Source: Burkholderiales bacterium RIFOXYD12_FULL_59_19
Lineage (GTDB): Bacteria > Pseudomonadota > Gammaproteobacteria > Burkholderiales > Burkholderiaceae_C
Assembly (NCBI GenBank): GCA_001771065.1
Contig: MESQ01000070.1
Span: 1-43,207 of the forward strand
DNA: 43,207 nucleotides
Direction: 5' to 3'
Positions 7,162 to 14,907 of this stretch are shown here, in pieces. Every line of letters begins with the position of its first letter. Positions within the stretch are counted from its first letter, which is position 1. The notes under the pieces are model-generated. The model saw only the letters and a program-made list of their open reading frames with translations, was not told the DNA's origin and did not search any database. Made by a program: the position numbers and the translations under genes.

Positions 7162-7923
7162 ATGACCAATAGTTTTATCGGTATTTTCAGACTTGGGCGG
7201 CTGGGCCTGCACTTGCTGCACGGCCTGGTGGTAGTGAAGCTGCATTTTCCGCGCTGGCAATCGCCGCAAAAGTCTGCACGCATTCAGGCTTGGGCCCAGT
7301 CAACGCTTGCGCTGCTGGCCATCGAACTAAAAGTCATCGGGCAACCGCCCCAGCAGGGCCCGTTGCTGCTGGTGGGCAACCATGTGTCCTGGCTCGACAT
7401 TGTGGTCTTGCTGGCGAGCGGCCCATGCCGCTTTGTCTCCAAGTCCGAGGTCGGCCAATGGCCGCTGGTGGGTTCGCTCACCCGTGCCACAGGAACCCTG
7501 TTCATCACCCGTAGCTCCAGACGTGATGCCATGCGTGTGGTAGCGCAGATGGCCGAACATTTACACGCTGATTCAGGGGCGGTGCTGGCCATCTTCCCGG
7601 AAGGGACAACCAGCAATGGCCTGCAGGTGCTCCCATTTCATGCCAATCTGTTCCAGGCCGCCATTTCGGCCAACGCAGCGGTGCAGCCCATGGCGCTGCG
7701 GTTTGAAAATGCGGCCACAGGCCAGCACAGTCTGGCACCCTGCTACATTGATGACGATACTTTATTGGGTTCGGTTTGGCGCACCTTGACAGCGCCGCGG
7801 CAACGGGTGGTGCTGCACTTTGGTCAGTCGCAACATTGCGAGGGCCGCAAGCGGCAAACCTGGGCGGCCGATGCACACGCCGAGGTCACCCGGCTGTTGC
7901 AATTCACATCGTCTCGTCCCTAA
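7162..7923 (+). CDS. olsA: Lysophospholipid acyltransferase, probable OlsA
   Basis: A 253-residue PlsC-type acyltransferase. The catalytic HX4D motif is NHVSWLD (His74, Asp79), a second block at about residues 110-117 reads TGTLFITR and the acceptor-binding motif is FPEGTTSNG (from residue 145). Such enzymes acylate lysophosphatidate or lyso-ornithine lipid. It converges with an OlsB-like gene whose stop is 16 bases away, and pairs of this kind make ornithine lipids: OlsB N-acylates ornithine and OlsA adds the second chain. I therefore favour OlsA over the general PlsC, but substrate cannot be settled from sequence. Start at ATG 7162. Confidence 0.8.
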   Translation: MTNSFIGIFRLGRLGLHLLHGLVVVKLHFPRWQSPQKSARIQAWAQSTLALLAIELKVIGQPPQQGPLLLVGNHVSWLDIVVLLASGPCRFVSKSEVGQWPLVGSLTRATGTLFITRSSRRDAMRVVAQMAEHLHADSGAVLAIFPEGTTSNGLQVLPFHANLFQAAISANAAVQPMALRFENAATGQHSLAPCYIDDDTLLGSVWRTLTAPRQRVVLHFGQSQHCEGRKRQTWAADAHAEVTRLLQFTSSRP

Positions 7924-7939
7924 AACAGCGCCCCTGACT

Positions 7940-8785
7940 TCAGGCACCCAGGAAATGCTTGCGGTAACGCGCAGGCAAGTCGCCAATACGCATGAGCATG
8001 GGCAGGTCGGCGGTGTTGAAGTCGGGGTCCCAGGCGGGTGCGCCGAGCACCTTGGCACCCAGGCGCAGGTAGCCTTTGATCAGCGCCGGTGGCTCCACTG
8101 CCAAACTGCTGTCGAGCTGCTCCACCGGCAGCGCCAGACGTGGCCGCACATGAAACTCGATCGGCGCAAGATGGGTGCTTTTAAGCTGCTGCCAAATGCT
8201 GGCTGCCACGTCGCCACCCACCACACCGTTGTGCAACATCGGAATACTGGCGCAGCCAATCATGGTGTCCAACTGGTTGCGCACCATGAATTCGGCCAGA
8301 GCACCCCACAGCGCCATGATGACACCTCCGTGGCGATGGTCCGGATGCACACAACTGCGCCCGAGTTCGACCATGCGTTCGCGCAAAGCGCGCAGACGTA
8401 CCAAGTCAAATTCGGTATCACTGTAGGTGCCGCCCACGCGTTTGGCCTGGGCCGGGGTCAGCACCCGGTAGGTCCCCACCACTTCCTGGCTGGCTGTATC
8501 GCGCACCAACAGGTGTTCGCAATAATTGTCAAACAGATCAACGTCGTGGCCAGGCAGCGTGGTGCTCAGGCGTGCGCCCATCTCATCGGCAAAGACGCGG
8601 TACCTCAGACGCTGGGCCTGCCGGACTTCGTCAGCGTGGCGGGCCCAGGACACTTGCAATGGAGCGCGCTCGACTTTGGGCGCGGAAAGTAACGCTGCCA
8701 GGCCGCCGGTATCAGGTCGATGAAGTGACCCCCTGGGCATCGCGACCGGGGACAAGGCAAACGTCGGGTTGGGCAAATCTCTCAT
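7940..8785 (-). CDS. olsB: OlsB-like ornithine N-acyltransferase
   Basis: A 281-residue GNAT-fold acyltransferase of the OlsB/hemolysin-like family, which transfers a 3-hydroxyacyl chain from ACP to the alpha-amino group of ornithine, the first step of ornithine-lipid synthesis. Family motifs seen: RLRYRVFADEMGA, DxFDNYCEHLLV, VVGTYRVL, the hallmark ELGRSCVHPDHR and the C-terminal KGYLRLGAKVLGAPAWDPDFNTADLPML. The start at 8785 is chosen because CGGAGT precedes it by 8 bases; a longer in-frame extension to 8821 lacks a ribosome-binding site. It lies on the minus strand after uvrD, separated by 96 bases that contain a long perfect inverted repeat. Confidence 0.85.
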   Translation of the reverse strand: MRDLPNPTFALSPVAMPRGSLHRPDTGGLAALLSAPKVERAPLQVSWARHADEVRQAQRLRYRVFADEMGARLSTTLPGHDVDLFDNYCEHLLVRDTASQEVVGTYRVLTPAQAKRVGGTYSDTEFDLVRLRALRERMVELGRSCVHPDHRHGGVIMALWGALAEFMVRNQLDTMIGCASIPMLHNGVVGGDVAASIWQQLKSTHLAPIEFHVRPRLALPVEQLDSSLAVEPPALIKGYLRLGAKVLGAPAWDPDFNTADLPMLMRIGDLPARYRKHFLGA

Positions 8786-8835
8786 GTTGTACTCCGTTGT
8801 TGAACAGCATGATGATGGCAAACCCGGATGACGAC

Positions 8836-8881
8836 TTCATGGCGAATTGATGTCAATGCCGTGACATCAATTCGCCATGAA
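8836..8881. repeat. 20-bp perfect inverted repeat after uvrD
   Basis: Arms TTCATGGCGAATTGATGTCA (8836-8855) and its exact reverse complement (8862-8881) flank six bases, ATGCCG. The right arm ends immediately next to the uvrD stop codon, and the left arm lies about 50 bases before the olsB start. No T-run follows on either strand, so it is not a classical intrinsic terminator. The transcript of either strand would form a very stable hairpin. Confidence 0.8.
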
Positions 8882-11308
8882 TCATGGCACGGGCGTGAGC
8901 TTGGCCACTGACAGCGCCAGCCACTTGACACCGTGACGCGGAAAGTTGATTTGCGCGCGTGCATCGTCGCCCTTGCCTTCCAGCGACAACACGGCGCCTT
9001 CGCCAAACTTGGCATGAAACACCTTTTGCCCGGTGCGCAGGCTGGTCTGTGCCTCGGCCTTGGGTTGCGCCACAGGCGGTGGTGCGGACGCTGAAAAGCG
9101 CGAATAATCCGTGCCAAACTGACCTGCCGACCGGTTGCCATAAGCGTTTGAATGGCCTGAATACATGGCGTCGGAAAAGCTGTCTGACTTGCCAAAGCCG
9201 GGATGCTTTGGCGTGATCCATTTCAGCGCCTCTTCGGGCAGCTCTTCAAAAAAGCGGCTGCGCAGGTTGTAGCGCGTCTGGCCGTGCAGCATGCGGGTTT
9301 GCGAATGGCTCAGCACCAGGCGGGATCTAGCACGGGTGATGGCCACATACATCAGGCGGCGTTCTTCCTCCAGGCCATCGCGGTCGTTCATGGAATTTTC
9401 GTGCGGGAACAAACCTTCTTCGATGCCGGTGATGAACACGCAGTCAAACTCCAGACCCTTGCTGGCGTGCACTGTCATGAGCTGAATGGCGTCCTGCCCG
9501 GCCTGCGCCTGGTTGTCACCGGCCTCCAGCGCCGCGTGGGTCAAAAAGGCTGCCAGCGGCGACAGGGTTTCACCGGTTTCGGCATCGGGCGCGGGGATAT
9601 CGAGCAGCGTCTGGTTCAGGTCCAAGCCCTGGGACGCCGGTGACTGGGTCAGCGGCTGGCCCAGTTCGTCCACGGGCAGCGCCACCGCATCACGGCCAAA
9701 GCCCTCGATCGAGACAAAACTCTCGGCCGCGTTGACCAGTTCCTCCAAATTCTCCACCCGGTCGGCGCCTTCGCGGTCGGCCTTGTAGTGGCCAATCAAG
9801 CCGCTATGGTCCAGCGTGAGTTCAATCGTTTCGCGCAGGCTCAAGCCCTGGGTCTGCTCGCGCAGCACGTCAATACCCGCCAGAAAGGCACCAATGTTGG
9901 TGCCCGCCTTGCCACTGAGGCCACTGACCGCATCGCTGAGTGAGCAGCCGCTGGCGCGCGCCACATCCTGCAATTGCTCCAGGCTGCGCATGCCAATGCC
10001 GCGCGGCGGAAAATTGACAGCACGCAGAAAACTGGTGTCGTCGCGCGGATTCTCCAGCAAGCGCAGATAGGCCAGTGCGTTCTTGATTTCAGCGCGCTCA
10101 AAAAAACGCAAGCCGCCATAAACCTTGTAGGGCATGCCCGCGTTAAAGAGCGCGGTCTCGATGACCCGGCTTTGCGCATTGGAGCGGTACAGCACCGCAA
10201 TTTCCTTGCGCGCGTAGCCGTCACGCACCAGTTGCTTCATCTCGTCGACCATCCACTTGGCCTCGGCAAAGTCGCTGGGGGCCTCAAACACCCGCACCGG
10301 CTCACCCGGACCCTGGGCGGTGCGCAGGTTTTTGCCCAGGCGCTTGCTATTGTGGCCGATCAGGGCGTTGGCACTGTCCAGGATATTGCTGCCGCTACGG
10401 TAGTTTTCTTCGAGCTTAATTTGATGTTGCACTTCAAACTCGCGCACAAAGTCGGCCATATTGCCCACGCGCGCGCCGCGAAAGGCATAAATGCTCTGGT
10501 CGTCATCCCCCACCGCAAGGACGCAGCCGGTGGGCTGAAACGCGCCATCTACCGTGCTGTGGGCGCCAGTGCCGGCCAGCATCTTGATCCAGGCGTATTG
10601 CAACTTGTTGGTGTCCTGGAACTCGTCGATCAGAATGTGTTTGAAGCGGCGCTGGTAATGTTCCCGAATCGGGTCGTTGTCGCGCAACAGCTCATAACTG
10701 CGCAGCATCAGCTCGCCAAAATCGACCACGCCTTCACGCTGGCACTGCTCTTCGTAAAGCTGGTAAATCTCGATTTTTTTGCGCGTTTCTTCGTCGCGCG
10801 CCTCAACCATGTTGGGGCGCAAGCCATCTTCTTTGCAACCGCCAATGAACCACTGCATTGGTTTGGGCGGAAAGCGCTCATCATCAATGCCGAATTGCTT
10901 GTACAGGCGCTTGATGCTCGACAACTGGTCCTGCATGTCCAGAATCTGAAAGCTTTGCGGCAAGTTTGCCAGCTTGTAGTGGGCGCGCAAAAACCGATTG
11001 CAGAGCCCGTGAAAGGTGCCAATCCACATGCCGCGCACATTGAGCGGCAACATACTTGCCAGGCGCGTCATCATTTCCTTGGCCGCCTTGTTGGTGAAGG
11101 TGACCGCCAGAATGCCGCCGGGCGACACCTGGCCGGTTTGCAGCAGCCAGGCAATGCGGGTGGTGAGCACTCGGGTTTTGCCGGAACCGGCCCCGGCCAG
11201 AATCAGTGCGTGCTCAGCCGGCAAGGTAACGGCGGCCAGTTGCTCGGGGTTCAAGTTGTTCAGCAGGCCGGCATCTGGCGGGCTGGGAGGGGTCAGGTTT
11301 GAAAACAT
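8882..11308 (-). CDS. uvrD: UvrD/PcrA-type DNA helicase II
   Basis: An 808-residue superfamily 1A 3'-5' helicase used in nucleotide excision and mismatch repair. Motifs in order: Q-motif LNPEQLAAV, Walker A AGAGSGKT, Ia [55 protein letters not shown] and [16 protein letters not shown]. The C-terminal 60 residues after a Ser/Ala/Pro-rich linker carry the UvrD Tudor-like domain ([15 protein letters not shown]), which contacts RNA polymerase. I chose the ATG at 11308; a TTG at 11332 would add eight residues. The gene is divergent from guaC. Confidence 0.93.
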   Translation of the reverse strand: MFSNLTPPSPPDAGLLNNLNPEQLAAVTLPAEHALILAGAGSGKTRVLTTRIAWLLQTGQVSPGGILAVTFTNKAAKEMMTRLASMLPLNVRGMWIGTFHGLCNRFLRAHYKLANLPQSFQILDMQDQLSSIKRLYKQFGIDDERFPPKPMQWFIGGCKEDGLRPNMVEARDEETRKKIEIYQLYEEQCQREGVVDFGELMLRSYELLRDNDPIREHYQRRFKHILIDEFQDTNKLQYAWIKMLAGTGAHSTVDGAFQPTGCVLAVGDDDQSIYAFRGARVGNMADFVREFEVQHQIKLEENYRSGSNILDSANALIGHNSKRLGKNLRTAQGPGEPVRVFEAPSDFAEAKWMVDEMKQLVRDGYARKEIAVLYRSNAQSRVIETALFNAGMPYKVYGGLRFFERAEIKNALAYLRLLENPRDDTSFLRAVNFPPRGIGMRSLEQLQDVARASGCSLSDAVSGLSGKAGTNIGAFLAGIDVLREQTQGLSLRETIELTLDHSGLIGHYKADREGADRVENLEELVNAAESFVSIEGFGRDAVALPVDELGQPLTQSPASQGLDLNQTLLDIPAPDAETGETLSPLAAFLTHAALEAGDNQAQAGQDAIQLMTVHASKGLEFDCVFITGIEEGLFPHENSMNDRDGLEEERRLMYVAITRARSRLVLSHSQTRMLHGQTRYNLRSRFFEELPEEALKWITPKHPGFGKSDSFSDAMYSGHSNAYGNRSAGQFGTDYSRFSASAPPPVAQPKAEAQTSLRTGQKVFHAKFGEGAVLSLEGKGDDARAQINFPRHGVKWLALSVAKLTPVP

Positions 11309-11315
11309 GGAAGCA

Positions 11316-11345
11316 TTGTAGAAAGCCACCAAACCTCGATAGAAT
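11316..11345 (+). promoter_or_regulatory. Probable guaC promoter
   Basis: A TTGTAG box (11316-11321) and a TAGAAT box (11340-11345) are separated by 18 bases, a reasonable sigma-70 promoter. Transcription would start near 11351-11353, directly at a strong hairpin. The boxes lie just upstream of the divergent uvrD start. Prediction by eye only. Confidence 0.45.
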
Positions 11346-11350
11346 CAAGC

Positions 11351-11384
11351 ACCGGGCCCAAGCAATTGTGGCCCGGTTTTTTTT
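11351..11384 (+). terminator. Intrinsic terminator or attenuator in the guaC leader
   Basis: Arms ACCGGGCC (11351-11358) and GGCCCGGT (11370-11377) are perfectly complementary around an 11-base loop and are followed by eight T residues (11377-11384). This is a textbook intrinsic terminator for plus-strand transcription, yet it lies 16 bases before the guaC start and no plus-strand gene ends upstream. It could attenuate guaC or insulate it from stray transcription. Confidence 0.7.
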
Positions 11385-11400
11385 GAACAGGTGCCAGACC

Positions 11401-12378
11401 ATGGAAATTTTTGACTACGACAACATCTTGCTGCTGCCCCGCAAATGCCGGGTGGAGAGCCGCTCTGAGTGTGATGCCAGTGTGGCATTGGGGCCACGGC
11501 GTTTTCGCATTCCCGTGGTACCGGCCAATATGAAAACCGTGGTGAGCGAGGACATTTGTATCTGGCTGGCGCAAAATAACTACTTTTACGTGATGCACCG
11601 CTTCGACCTGGACAACGTGCAATTTGTCAAAGCCATGAAGGCGCGGGGCCTGTATGCCTCCATTTCACTAGGTGTCAAGCAACCCGACTACGACGCCGTT
11701 GACCAGCTGGTGGCGCTGGGCCTGGCACCGGAATACATCACCATCGACATCGCCCATGGCCATGCCGACAGCGTGAAAAACATGATCGGCTACCTGCGCG
11801 AAAAGATTCCCAGCACCTTCATCATTGCCGGTAACGTGGCCACGCCCGAGGCGGTGATCGACCTGGAAAACTGGGGTGCTGACGCCACCAAGGTCGGCAT
11901 CGGCCCGGGCAAGGTCTGCATCACCAAGCTCAAAACCGGCTTTGGCACCGGCGGCTGGCAACTGAGCGCGGTCAAATGGTGCGCCCGCGTGGCCACCAAA
12001 CCCATCATTGCCGACGGCGGCATCCGCGACCACGGCGACATTGCCAAAAGCATCCGCTTCGGTGCCACCATGGTCATGATCGGTTCGCTGTTTGCCGGCC
12101 ACGAAGAAAGCCCGGGCCAGACGGTGGAGGTGGATGGCAAGCTCTACAAGGAATATTACGGCTCAGCCAGCGACTTCAACAAGGGCGAATACAAACACGT
12201 GGAAGGCAAGCGCATTCTGGAACCCATCAAGGGCAAGCTGGCCAGCACGCTGATTGAAATGGAGCAGGACGTACAAAGCTCCATCAGCTATTCAGGCGGC
12301 AAAAAACTGATGGACATCCGCAAGGTCAATTACGTCACCCTGGGCGGCGATAACGCCGGTGAGCATTTGCTGATGTGA
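11401..12378 (+). CDS. guaC: GMP reductase
   Basis: A 325-residue enzyme of the IMPDH/GMP reductase family that reductively deaminates GMP to IMP with NADPH, recycling guanine nucleotides. It has the TIM-barrel without the CBS domains of IMP dehydrogenase. The catalytic loop is [11 protein letters not shown] with Cys173, and the phosphate-binding motif is [20 protein letters not shown], followed by [14 protein letters not shown]. The Lys-Val in the catalytic loop replaces the usual Ser-Val, a small departure. The start ([13 protein letters not shown]) is the conserved N-terminus, so frames extending further upstream into the leader hairpin are rejected. It is monocistronic, followed by tRNA-Lys. 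Confidence 0.9.
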   Translation: MEIFDYDNILLLPRKCRVESRSECDASVALGPRRFRIPVVPANMKTVVSEDICIWLAQNNYFYVMHRFDLDNVQFVKAMKARGLYASISLGVKQPDYDAVDQLVALGLAPEYITIDIAHGHADSVKNMIGYLREKIPSTFIIAGNVATPEAVIDLENWGADATKVGIGPGKVCITKLKTGFGTGGWQLSAVKWCARVATKPIIADGGIRDHGDIAKSIRFGATMVMIGSLFAGHEESPGQTVEVDGKLYKEYYGSASDFNKGEYKHVEGKRILEPIKGKLASTLIEMEQDVQSSISYSGGKKLMDIRKVNYVTLGGDNAGEHLLM

Positions 12379-12423
12379 TTTGTTTTTGGCGACTTTATGA
12401 GCCTTTGTCAGAGGTAAACATGT

Positions 12424-12452
12424 CATTTTCCCGGAAACGGCTCTGCTAGAAT
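12424..12452 (+). promoter_or_regulatory. Possible tRNA-Lys promoter
   Basis: A TAGAAT -10 box at 12447-12452 lies about 42 bases before the tRNA. The -35 region (CATTTT near 12424) is poor. The 115 bases between guaC and the tRNA contain nothing else I recognise. Confidence 0.3.
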
Positions 12453-12493
12453 CAGCCACTTCAAGAAATACACGCTGTTTCGCTGAAACCAAA

Positions 12494-12569
12494 GGGAACT
12501 TAGCTCAGCTGGTAGAGCAGCGGACTCTTAATCCGTAGGTCGAGAGTTCGAATCTCTCAGTTCCCACCA
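12494..12569 (+). tRNA. tRNA-Lys (anticodon CUU)
   Basis: A 76-base tRNA with a perfect 7-bp acceptor stem (GGGAACT with AGTTCCC), D-loop TTAGCTCAGCTGGTAGAGCA, anticodon loop CTCTTAA giving anticodon CUU, T-loop GTTCGAAT and an encoded CCA end (12567-12569). The island remnant begins just downstream, so the tRNA 3' end is the likely former attachment site. Confidence 0.96.
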
Positions 12570-12577
12570 ATACCAGC

Positions 12578-12620
12578 AAGGGTTTGCAACTATTAATACA
12601 GTAGCAAACCCTTTCTCTTT
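12578..12620 (+). terminator. Terminator after tRNA-Lys
   Basis: Ten-base arms AAGGGTTTGC (12578-12587) and GCAAACCCTT (12604-12613) flank a 16-base loop and are followed by a T-rich stretch (TCTCTTTT). It fits an intrinsic terminator for the tRNA transcript. Confidence 0.65.
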
Positions 12621-12628
12621 TGTGCCCG

Positions 12629-12648
12629 TGTAGGCAATCTGTAGGCAA
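12629..12648 (+). repeat. Two TGTAGGCAA repeats one helical turn apart
   Basis: TGTAGGCAA occurs at 12629-12637 and 12640-12648, an 11-base period. Placed between the tRNA and a broken tyrosine integrase, they resemble arm-type integrase-binding sites. The role is an inference; no matching far-end attachment repeat of the tRNA was seen in the window. Confidence 0.4.
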
Positions 12649-12753
12649 ATCCCAAAAATCCAGCGCTAGCGAACACCCATGTTTAGCGGTCTTTCGTGAC
12701 TGTCACGCAACCATCAGGCGTAAGAAACCCAGCGGGTAGCTGGGGCAAAACTG

Positions 12754-13347
12754 TTACGCGGCTTCCAGTTGACGCTTGGCGGCTCGTTTTGGACGTTTGC
12801 TCTGCATTGCCTTAGGTTTGGATACCTTGACCGTTGGGCACATGCCAGCCGTGGCTGCCATGTCAATCAGGGTGTCGAGAGAAAACAGGCTTATCTTTCC
12901 GCGCATCAGGTCGGACATACGCGGTTGTGTCACGCCAAACAAGGTAGCAGCATCGCCCTGTGTCATGCCACGTTCACGAATGACCTCGGTCAGGTTCATC
13001 ATGAGCTCGAAACGCGCGCGCATGCTAGTCTCCTTCACCAGTGCTTTGAATCGCTTGCGTGCAAGCTCAATATCCCGTTGTGCTGTTTGCTGGGTTTTCT
13101 TCTGAAAACAGTGCAGCACATAGACAGCATCCTCAAATTTGGCAACATACACCACCCAAAATGTTCCGGCCTCGTCCCAAATTCGCAATTCCATGACGCC
13201 CGCGCCTATGGTCGGCATGGGCTTGACATCGCTTGGTTCCAATCCTTTTTGAACCTTGTCCAATTGGTGCCCGGCCTCGCGCATTGCTGTTTGTGGGAAG
13301 TCCCGCAAATCACTCAGTGAGCTGCCCCAAAATTCAATGTCTTTCAT
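12754..13347 (-). CDS. Fused HigB/Gp49-type toxin and HigA-type antitoxin
   Basis: One 197-residue frame joins both partners of a toxin-antitoxin system. Residues 1-105 match the phage Gp49/HigB-like RelE-fold toxin family: FWGSSLSDLRDFP, HQLDKVQKGLEPSDVKPM, IGAGVMELRI and VYVLHCFQKKTQQT. Residues 109-197 match the partner antitoxin: FELMMNLTEVIRERGMTQ, then the XRE helix-turn-helix LFGVTQPRMSDLMRGKI and FSLDTLIDMAATAG, ending in a Lys/Arg-rich tail. In the usual operon these are separate genes. Here the toxin stop and about the first 20 antitoxin residues are missing. An internal ATG at 13023 with a good ribosome-binding site could still make the 89-residue antitoxin alone. The gene sits in the tRNA-Lys island remnant. 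Confidence 0.85.
   Translation of the reverse strand: MKDIEFWGSSLSDLRDFPQTAMREAGHQLDKVQKGLEPSDVKPMPTIGAGVMELRIWDEAGTFWVVYVAKFEDAVYVLHCFQKKTQQTAQRDIELARKRFKALVKETSMRARFELMMNLTEVIRERGMTQGDAATLFGVTQPRMSDLMRGKISLFSLDTLIDMAATAGMCPTVKVSKPKAMQSKRPKRAAKRQLEAA
13021..13035 (-). promoter_or_regulatory. Internal ribosome-binding site for the antitoxin half
   Basis: Inside the fused gene, AAGGAG (complement of 13030-13035) is followed after six bases by ATG (13023-13021), in frame with the antitoxin domain. Spacing and strength fit a real start. This is probably the original toxin-antitoxin junction signal kept after the fusion. Confidence 0.6.
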
Positions 13348-13408
13348 AGTTTATGTATATAGGTTTTTGTATGTTCTTGCTGAATAATGTTTGCCTTTTG
13401 CTCCATCT

Positions 13409-14150
13409 TTAAGTCACGGTCCGCAACGCACCCGGCGCGGCTTTGGAATCGAACGTCACCCCGGCCTGCTCCAAAATCCAAACCTCAATTTTTTCGTGGT
13501 GTACTCGAAGCAGGTCGAGTGGGCGAACGGTGTAATGCTTTTCAGCGGTCGCACTGGGTTTGTGCCCCATCAGTTGCGCCACCACCCCGGCGGATATTTC
13601 CAGCCACTGGTCAGGGACTTGAACGAACGGCGCAGGCCGTGCAGGGTCAGGCCATCAATGCCAGCCACGGCGCATGCTTGATTGTGTGGGTTGCGCGGAA
13701 TGCTCAGGGTTTGCCCTTTGGTGTCTTTGCTGGCGCTGGAAAACACCCACTCATTGCGGCGCGGCAGGGTGTGCACCAGGTGCGAGACATACGGGGTCAA
13801 AGGAATCACTCGTTCACCCTCTACCTTGTCGGGGATGGTCAGCCCGTGCCACTTGGTGTTTATGTCGTCCCAGCGCAGGCCCAACACCTCCCCGGGCCTC
13901 GCGCCAGTCAGCAGCAGGGCTTGAAGGTAGGCGACGGCCACCGGGTTCGATACGTTTGGAACTGCGGCGAACCATGCGGGCAACTAGCGCATCTGTTTGA
14001 TGCCAGCCTTTCCCAGCGACTCCCTCGCCTTTTTGGTCTTGGCTGAGTTCGCCCCGGTCATTGCTGGCGCATATTCGGCTTGTTCGGTGCACCAGGTCAA
14101 AAACGCCTTCAGGCATCGCCAAGCCAGCCGGGCAGACGTTGGGCACCAGG
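13409..14150 (-). pseudogene. Broken tyrosine integrase
   Basis: The remnant covers about the last 245 residues of a phage or island tyrosine recombinase of roughly 400 residues. Readable in pieces: CLKAFLTWCTEQAEYAP and KTKKARESLGKAGIKQ; an in-frame TAG at 13984; then LPAWFAAVPNVSNPVAVAYLQ and TGARPGEVLGLRWDDI (catalytic Arg) and GLTLHGLRRSFKSLT (HxxR). A one-base deletion near 13605 shifts the frame. The next frame continues WLEISAGVVAQLMGHKPSAT (second His) and AEKHYTVRPLDLLRVHHEKIE (catalytic Tyr), stopping at 13409. All catalytic blocks are recognisable but cannot be made as one protein. The N-terminal DNA-binding part is missing and the 5' end is joined to a small membrane-protein gene. 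Confidence 0.88.
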
Positions 14151-14285
14151 CCACAGAATCACGCGAATCAGGATCACCATGATCGCGATCACCAGCAGGG
14201 CATGGATTAACCCGCCCGCGGTGTATGAGGTGACCAAACCCAGAAGCCAAAGGATGACCAAGATAACGGCAATGGTTTCAAGCAT
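14109..14285 (-). CDS. Small membrane protein (Lmo0937-like), 3' end fused to integrase DNA
   Basis: A 58-residue frame with ATG at 14285 and GAGGA eight bases upstream. Residues 1-43 form two hydrophobic helices (LETIAVILVILWLLGLVT, then LLVIAIMVILIRVI) joined by a short loop SYTAGGLIHA, as in the Lmo0937/DUF5670 family of tiny stress-related membrane proteins. Those proteins normally end soon after this point. Here the last 15 residues (LWPGAQRLPGWLGDA) come from integrase DNA read in another frame, so the natural C-terminus has been replaced. The membrane part is whole and the ribosome-binding site intact, so it may still be made. Function unknown. Confidence 0.65.
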   Translation of the reverse strand: MLETIAVILVILWLLGLVTSYTAGGLIHALLVIAIMVILIRVILWPGAQRLPGWLGDA

Positions 14286-14347
14286 GATATTTTTCCTCGT
14301 GTCAATGATCGGCGAATGACAAAGCCGTCGTTCAGCAAGCCATCGTC

Positions 14348-14902
14348 TTAGGGGCTCGGGTAACTCACCTTGATGACTTCGATCTCTTCCACCCGGTCCG
14401 GCATGACCAGTTTGAGCACATCGCCCTCCTCGGCTTTCAGCAGCGTGCGTGCAATAGGCGAGATCCAGCTGACTTCGCCCTGGGCGCTGTTGGCTTCGTC
14501 AATGCCCATGATCGTCACGGTGCGCAAATCGCCCTGCGCATCGGCATAGGTGACGGTGGCACCAAAGAAGACCCGGGTCGTGCCGAAGTGCAGCGACGGG
14601 TCGGCCACTTCAGCAATTTCAAGGCGTTTGATCAAGAACCGGATGCGGCGGTCAATTTCTCGCAAGCGTTTCTTGCCGTAGTGGTAGTCGCCGTTTTCGG
14701 AGCGGTCGCCATTGCTGGCGGCCCAGTGCACGATTTCCACCATCTTGGGGCGCTCAACTTCAATCAGGTCCTTGAGCTCGTGGCGCAGGGTGGCAAATCC
14801 CAGTGGCGTGATGTAGTTTTTGCCCCCTGCGGGCAAGGGCGGCAGACGAATCTCATCGTCATCGTCCTCGTTGTCTGTTTCTTTGGTAAAGGCTTTGCTC
14901 AT
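14348..14902 (-). CDS. greB: Transcription elongation factor GreB
   Basis: A 184-residue Gre factor that rescues backtracked RNA polymerase by stimulating transcript cleavage. The N-terminal SKAFTKE and the coiled-coil domain (GDRSENGDYHYGKKRLREID, residues about 65-84) are typical, and the C-terminal domain contains FGATVTYAD, YxI-type strands and GEVSWISPIARTLLKAEEGD. The start SKAFT and the basic patch favour GreB over GreA. It begins 5 bases after the upstream DNA ligase gene stops, so the two are co-transcribed. An acidic run (DNEDDDDE) near residues 10-17 is a family-level quirk. Confidence 0.92.
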   Translation of the reverse strand: MSKAFTKETDNEDDDDEIRLPPLPAGGKNYITPLGFATLRHELKDLIEVERPKMVEIVHWAASNGDRSENGDYHYGKKRLREIDRRIRFLIKRLEIAEVADPSLHFGTTRVFFGATVTYADAQGDLRTVTIMGIDEANSAQGEVSWISPIARTLLKAEEGDVLKLVMPDRVEEIEVIKVSYPSP

Positions 14903-14907
14903 GCGCC

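Noticed and set aside
9974..11302. 442-codon open frame on the plus strand across uvrD
   Set aside because: Antisense to the helicase motifs of uvrD; caused by GC-biased codon use.
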